The notes under the pieces are model-generated. The model had not been told where the DNA came from. It did not search any database and saw nothing but the letters and a program-made list of their open reading frames with translations. From NCBI GenBank assembly GCA_015492115.1, contig WGFS01000013.1, forward strand, positions 1 to 16,195: DNA of 16,195 bases, in the 5' to 3' direction. Numbering within the stretch: the first letter of the stretch is position 1; each line of letters opens with the position of its first letter. Shown one piece after another: positions 13,910 to 16,195 of this stretch. The stretch comes from Aquificaceae bacterium (GTDB lineage: Bacteria; Aquificota; Aquificia; Aquificales; Aquificaceae). The position numbers and the translations under genes are program-made.

Positions 13910-14797
13910 ATGGAAAACCTCCGTTACGATTACAGCCTCTCCGAAGAAGAGGTAGAGCTCGTAAAAAGATTGAAACCCATCATGCTTGAAGCAAAAAACG
14001 AGTTCCTTGAGGGCTTCTACGCCTACGTGGAGAGGTTTGAGAATTCGGAAAGGTTCTTACCTCCTGAGGTAAAAGATGAGCACAGGATCAAACTCTCCCA
14101 GTGGTTTGAGGAGCTCTTCTCGGGTAACTACGACCTTGAGTACCTGGATAAGCTCAGGCGTATAGGTGAGACCCACGCCAGGCTCTCCGTCCCGACCCAC
14201 TATGTGAACGCATCCATGAGCTACGTGAGAAGATTCCTGCACGATAAGGTACTGAAAGAGCTCGGCTGTACTCCAGAGGCAAACAGGATCCTTACAGCAC
14301 TGGACAAGCTCCTTGACCTCAACCTGGACGTCATGACAAGCTCATACCGTGACGAGGAGTTCAAGCTCTTCTTAGCGACAGGCAAGGTTGAGAGGTTCTT
14401 CATAGAAAACCTGAAGAAGTTTTCATGGTTTCTGGATATATTCCTGATAGTCTCTCTCCTCTTCAGCAGTATCCTGATAATCTACTGGATAGGACTGGAG
14501 CTCTTTCACATATTTGGTCTGACTCTGCCCCTCAAGGAGGGTGTTCTGAGCATTCTCGGTTCAGTCCTCATCCTCTACGCCCTTTCCGAACTCATAAACG
14601 AGGAGATAAAGCACCTGAAGGGTGCTCCCTTCAACGTCAGAACCTTCTTAGGGGTTGCCCTCGCTGCTGTGATAAGGGAGATCTTAATTCTCTCCGTATC
14701 CCAGACGGACGTTGTCAAGATGCTGAGCATGGGCTTCATGCTACTCTCCCTCGGTCTCGTCTTCTGGCTCACCTCAAGGACACCCGTAAAGCCCTGA
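13910..14797 (+). CDS. Globin-coupled sensor/protoglobin domain fused to a PsiE-like membrane domain
   Basis: 295 residues. The N-terminal about 160 residues resemble the protoglobin/globin-coupled-sensor fold: FY at 36-37 in the early helix, then LRRIGETHARLSVPTHYV (82-98), the F-helix signature 'IGxxHxxxxVPxxYV' with predicted proximal haem ligand His89. The C-terminal half has about four membrane helices (175-203, 211-228, 244-264, 268-288). Its loop SELINEEIKHLKG and the segment VALAAVIREILIL resemble PsiE (phosphate-starvation-inducible E), a family of unknown function. It is probably a membrane-anchored haem gas (O2, NO or CO) sensor with an unknown output; there is no methyl-accepting, GGDEF or kinase domain. 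It has no Shine-Dalgarno. It lies 22 nt after tRNA-Leu and upstream of an oxygen-sensitive class III ribonucleotide reductase. Confidence 0.85.
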   Translation: MENLRYDYSLSEEEVELVKRLKPIMLEAKNEFLEGFYAYVERFENSERFLPPEVKDEHRIKLSQWFEELFSGNYDLEYLDKLRRIGETHARLSVPTHYVNASMSYVRRFLHDKVLKELGCTPEANRILTALDKLLDLNLDVMTSSYRDEEFKLFLATGKVERFFIENLKKFSWFLDIFLIVSLLFSSILIIYWIGLELFHIFGLTLPLKEGVLSILGSVLILYALSELINEEIKHLKGAPFNVRTFLGVALAAVIREILILSVSQTDVVKMLSMGFMLLSLGLVFWLTSRTPVKP

Positions 14798-14836
14798 GGA
14801 CTCTTCCTTATTCTCGGGTGTTTCCTTAAGCTTCAC

Positions 14837-14887
14837 GGAGGGTCTTGAACCCGGAACCTCCAGCTACCCTCCTCATCGCTTTTATTT
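14837..14887 (+). terminator. Terminator-like inverted repeat after the globin-PsiE gene
   Basis: A perfect 7-bp inverted repeat (GGAGGGT 14837-14843, ACCCTCC 14866-14872) with a 22-nt loop that can also pair internally. It is followed after 6 nt by a T-rich run (14879-14887). The gap between stem and T-run is longer than in a classical intrinsic terminator, so the call is tentative. Confidence 0.35.
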
Positions 14888-14950
14888 TTCAGAGTTAACA
14901 TACACTTGCACACGAGAACCTAAGTCCTTTACCCCCTTTAAAATATAAAA

Positions 14951-14999
14951 TTGAATTTTTAGTCTGAAATTCTAAAATAGAGCTAAGTCGGTAAGGAGG
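14951..14999 (+). promoter_or_regulatory. nrdD promoter, operator-like repeat and ribosome binding site
   Basis: TTGAAT (14951-14956) and TAAAAT (14973-14978) with a 16-nt spacer in an AT-rich region; start predicted near 14985. The inverted repeat GAATTT (14953-14958) and AAATTC (14967-14972), 8 nt apart, spans the -35/spacer region and could bind a regulator. It does not match the NrdR box or the FNR site as I recall them. AAGGAGG (14993-14999) lies 5 nt before the ATG. The remaining intergenic DNA from 14798 shows no ORF or RNA gene. Confidence 0.55.
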
Positions 15000-15004
15000 G
15001 AAAG

Positions 15005-16195
15005 ATGATAGGAAAGAAAGAGATAGGGCTCATTGACCAGTACCTTGAATCCTCTGACCTTGCGAAGCACAACGCCAACCTCGTCTATTCGCTCCCCGCT
15101 ATGGCGAACATTCTCTCGGGGGAGGTCATGAAGGAGTACATGCTGAGGAGGATACTTAGCGAAGAAGAGAGGCTCATGCACGAGGAGGGCTGGTGGTACC
15201 AGCATCAGCTCTCACTCCTTGGTCCTTACTGCATAGGCTTCTCTGCCAGAGACATAGCCCTGAACGGACTAACTGCAAACACGAGGGTAATGCCACGCTC
15301 CAGACCCCCCAAAAGACTCAGGAACCTCCTTGATCAGTGCGCAAACTTCATCTGCCTCATCTCTCAGGAGGTGGCAGGTGCGGTCGCCCTAAACGACCTC
15401 ATAACGATAGCGAGCTCTTACGTCTGGTACGAACAGAAGTACCACGGTAGGGTGTACACCCTTGATGAGGTCTCTCATGCCTTCCAGAGCTTCCTCTACA
15501 ACATAAACCTGCCTTTCAGGAGCGGTAACAGTCCCTTCACGAACGTTACCCTTGAGTTCGGAAAGCCTGCACCCTCTCTGGAGGACGAGTTCGTCATAGT
15601 CGGAGGAAAGGTGCTTGACTTCAAGTACAGCGATATACCCTCCGAGGTTTACGACAGGGTCGCCTTAGGCTTTCTGCAGGCGATGTGGGAAGGGGATGCG
15701 GACGGAAGACCCTGGACCTTCCCCCTCATAACCGTTCAGATCACCGACAACTTCAACTTTGAAGACCCCGTGTTCCTTGAGTTCCTTGAGAACATGGACA
15801 AGCACGGTGGAGCTTACTTTGAGAACTTCCTGAGCAAGCCCTTCCTTGAGAGAGGGCTTGAGCCGAGGAACCCATACCTCCAGAGGAGCTTCTGCTGTCG
15901 CTTTCAGGTTGACCTCGGTGATGTTCTCAGGGTTTCAAATACGGGTTCCGTCTTCGGGAACGCCTCAGGCGTAGGCTCAATAGGTGTAATATCCATAAAC
16001 TTCAACAGGCTGGGCTGGATACACAGGGGTAACAGGGAGAGCCTCTTCAACCACCTGAAGGACATACTCCATAAGGCGAGGAGTGTCCTCAACAAGAAGA
16101 GGAGGTTCATAGAGGAACACAGGGAGCTCTATCCCACCTTCTTCTACTACATGAAGGACCTTTCTACCCTCTTCAACACCGTATCCCTCCAGGGA
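15005..16195 (+). CDS. nrdD: Anaerobic (class III) ribonucleoside-triphosphate reductase, N-terminal 397 residues
   Basis: An open frame from ATG 15005 to the window end; the C-terminal part with the glycyl-radical loop lies outside. Class III motifs include GWWYQHQLSLLGPYCIGFSARD with Cys76, NFICLISQEVAGAVAL, FLYNINLPFRSG, SPFTNVTLEFG, MWEGDADGRPWTFPLITVQIT, and RSFCCRFQVD with Cys297-Cys298. It makes deoxyribonucleotides from NTPs and needs the activase NrdG, not seen here. Cys76 and the CC pair sit near the positions I recall for phage T4 NrdD (C79, C290), and the chain begins without the roughly 100-residue ATP-cone of E. coli NrdD. It has its own promoter and a strong Shine-Dalgarno. The oxygen-labile enzyme follows a predicted haem gas sensor. 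Confidence 0.92.
   Translation, partial: MIGKKEIGLIDQYLESSDLAKHNANLVYSLPAMANILSGEVMKEYMLRRILSEEERLMHEEGWWYQHQLSLLGPYCIGFSARDIALNGLTANTRVMPRSRPPKRLRNLLDQCANFICLISQEVAGAVALNDLITIASSYVWYEQKYHGRVYTLDEVSHAFQSFLYNINLPFRSGNSPFTNVTLEFGKPAPSLEDEFVIVGGKVLDFKYSDIPSEVYDRVALGFLQAMWEGDADGRPWTFPLITVQITDNFNFEDPVFLEFLENMDKHGGAYFENFLSKPFLERGLEPRNPYLQRSFCCRFQVDLGDVLRVSNTGSVFGNASGVGSIGVISINFNRLGWIHRGNRESLFNHLKDILHKARSVLNKKRRFIEEHRELYPTFFYYMKDLSTLFNTVSLQG

Noticed and set aside
14831..14862. Reverse strand resembles a tRNA T-arm (GGTTCCGGGTTCAAGACC), possible tRNA fragment or attachment site
   Set aside because: Only 3 of 5 T-stem pairs form, no acceptor or anticodon arm surrounds it, and no mobile gene or direct repeat of the tRNA-Leu end is seen.
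14797..15005. Riboswitch (for example cobalamin or other) in the 207-bp region before nrdD
   Set aside because: The promoter predicted at 14951-14978 leaves only about a 20-nt leader and no conserved riboswitch core is recognisable.

Overview
The window looks like chromosomal DNA of a thermophilic, flagellated member of the Aquificales (Aquifex/Hydrogenobacter/Thermocrinis type). The basis is very heavy use of AGG and ATA codons, Lys/Glu/Arg-rich proteins, tightly overlapping genes with almost no spacers, and an RNase III whose catalytic residues sit one position from my memory of the Aquifex aeolicus enzyme. Genus and species cannot be fixed by reading alone.

Layout. (1) Positions 1-703, plus strand: the 3' part of trpE. 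(2) Positions 4010-683, minus strand: a flagellar operon flgH-flgI-flgJ-like (rod-binding domain fused to a lytic transglycosylase), followed by acpS and an uncharacterised protein that runs 21 bp into the end of trpE. (3) Positions 4060-6975, plus strand: fabG-acpP-fabF-rnc, divergent from flgH across a compact symmetric promoter region. AcpS in the flagellar operon activates the ACP encoded in this divergent operon. (4) Positions 13771-6960, minus strand: ten tightly packed genes, thiE/tenI-tetR-folE-secG-prmC-CBS/CorC membrane protein-radC-modA-modB-modC. Two internal control points stand out: an 18-bp palindrome inside a promoter in front of modA, and a 10-bp hairpin covering the folE ribosome binding site. 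(5) Positions 13801-16195, plus strand: tRNA-Leu(GAG), a membrane protein fusing a globin-coupled-sensor/protoglobin domain to a PsiE-like domain, a 207-bp intergenic region with a terminator-like inverted repeat and a good promoter, then the 5' part of an anaerobic (class III) ribonucleotide reductase that runs off the window.

Themes. Fatty-acid synthesis initiation and carrier activation are split over two divergent operons. Molybdate/tungstate uptake has its own promoter and operator inside a long housekeeping operon. A predicted haem-based gas sensor sits next to an oxygen-sensitive enzyme. Several transcription-unit heads (flgH, fabG, modA, globin-PsiE, perhaps secG and thiE) have no Shine-Dalgarno sequence but a -10-like hexamer about 7-12 nt before the start codon, suggesting leaderless mRNAs. 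Internal or later genes (flgI, acpP, folE) and nrdD have clear Shine-Dalgarno sequences. No IS element, CRISPR array or prophage is visible, and no gene-free stretch exceeds about 210 bp.
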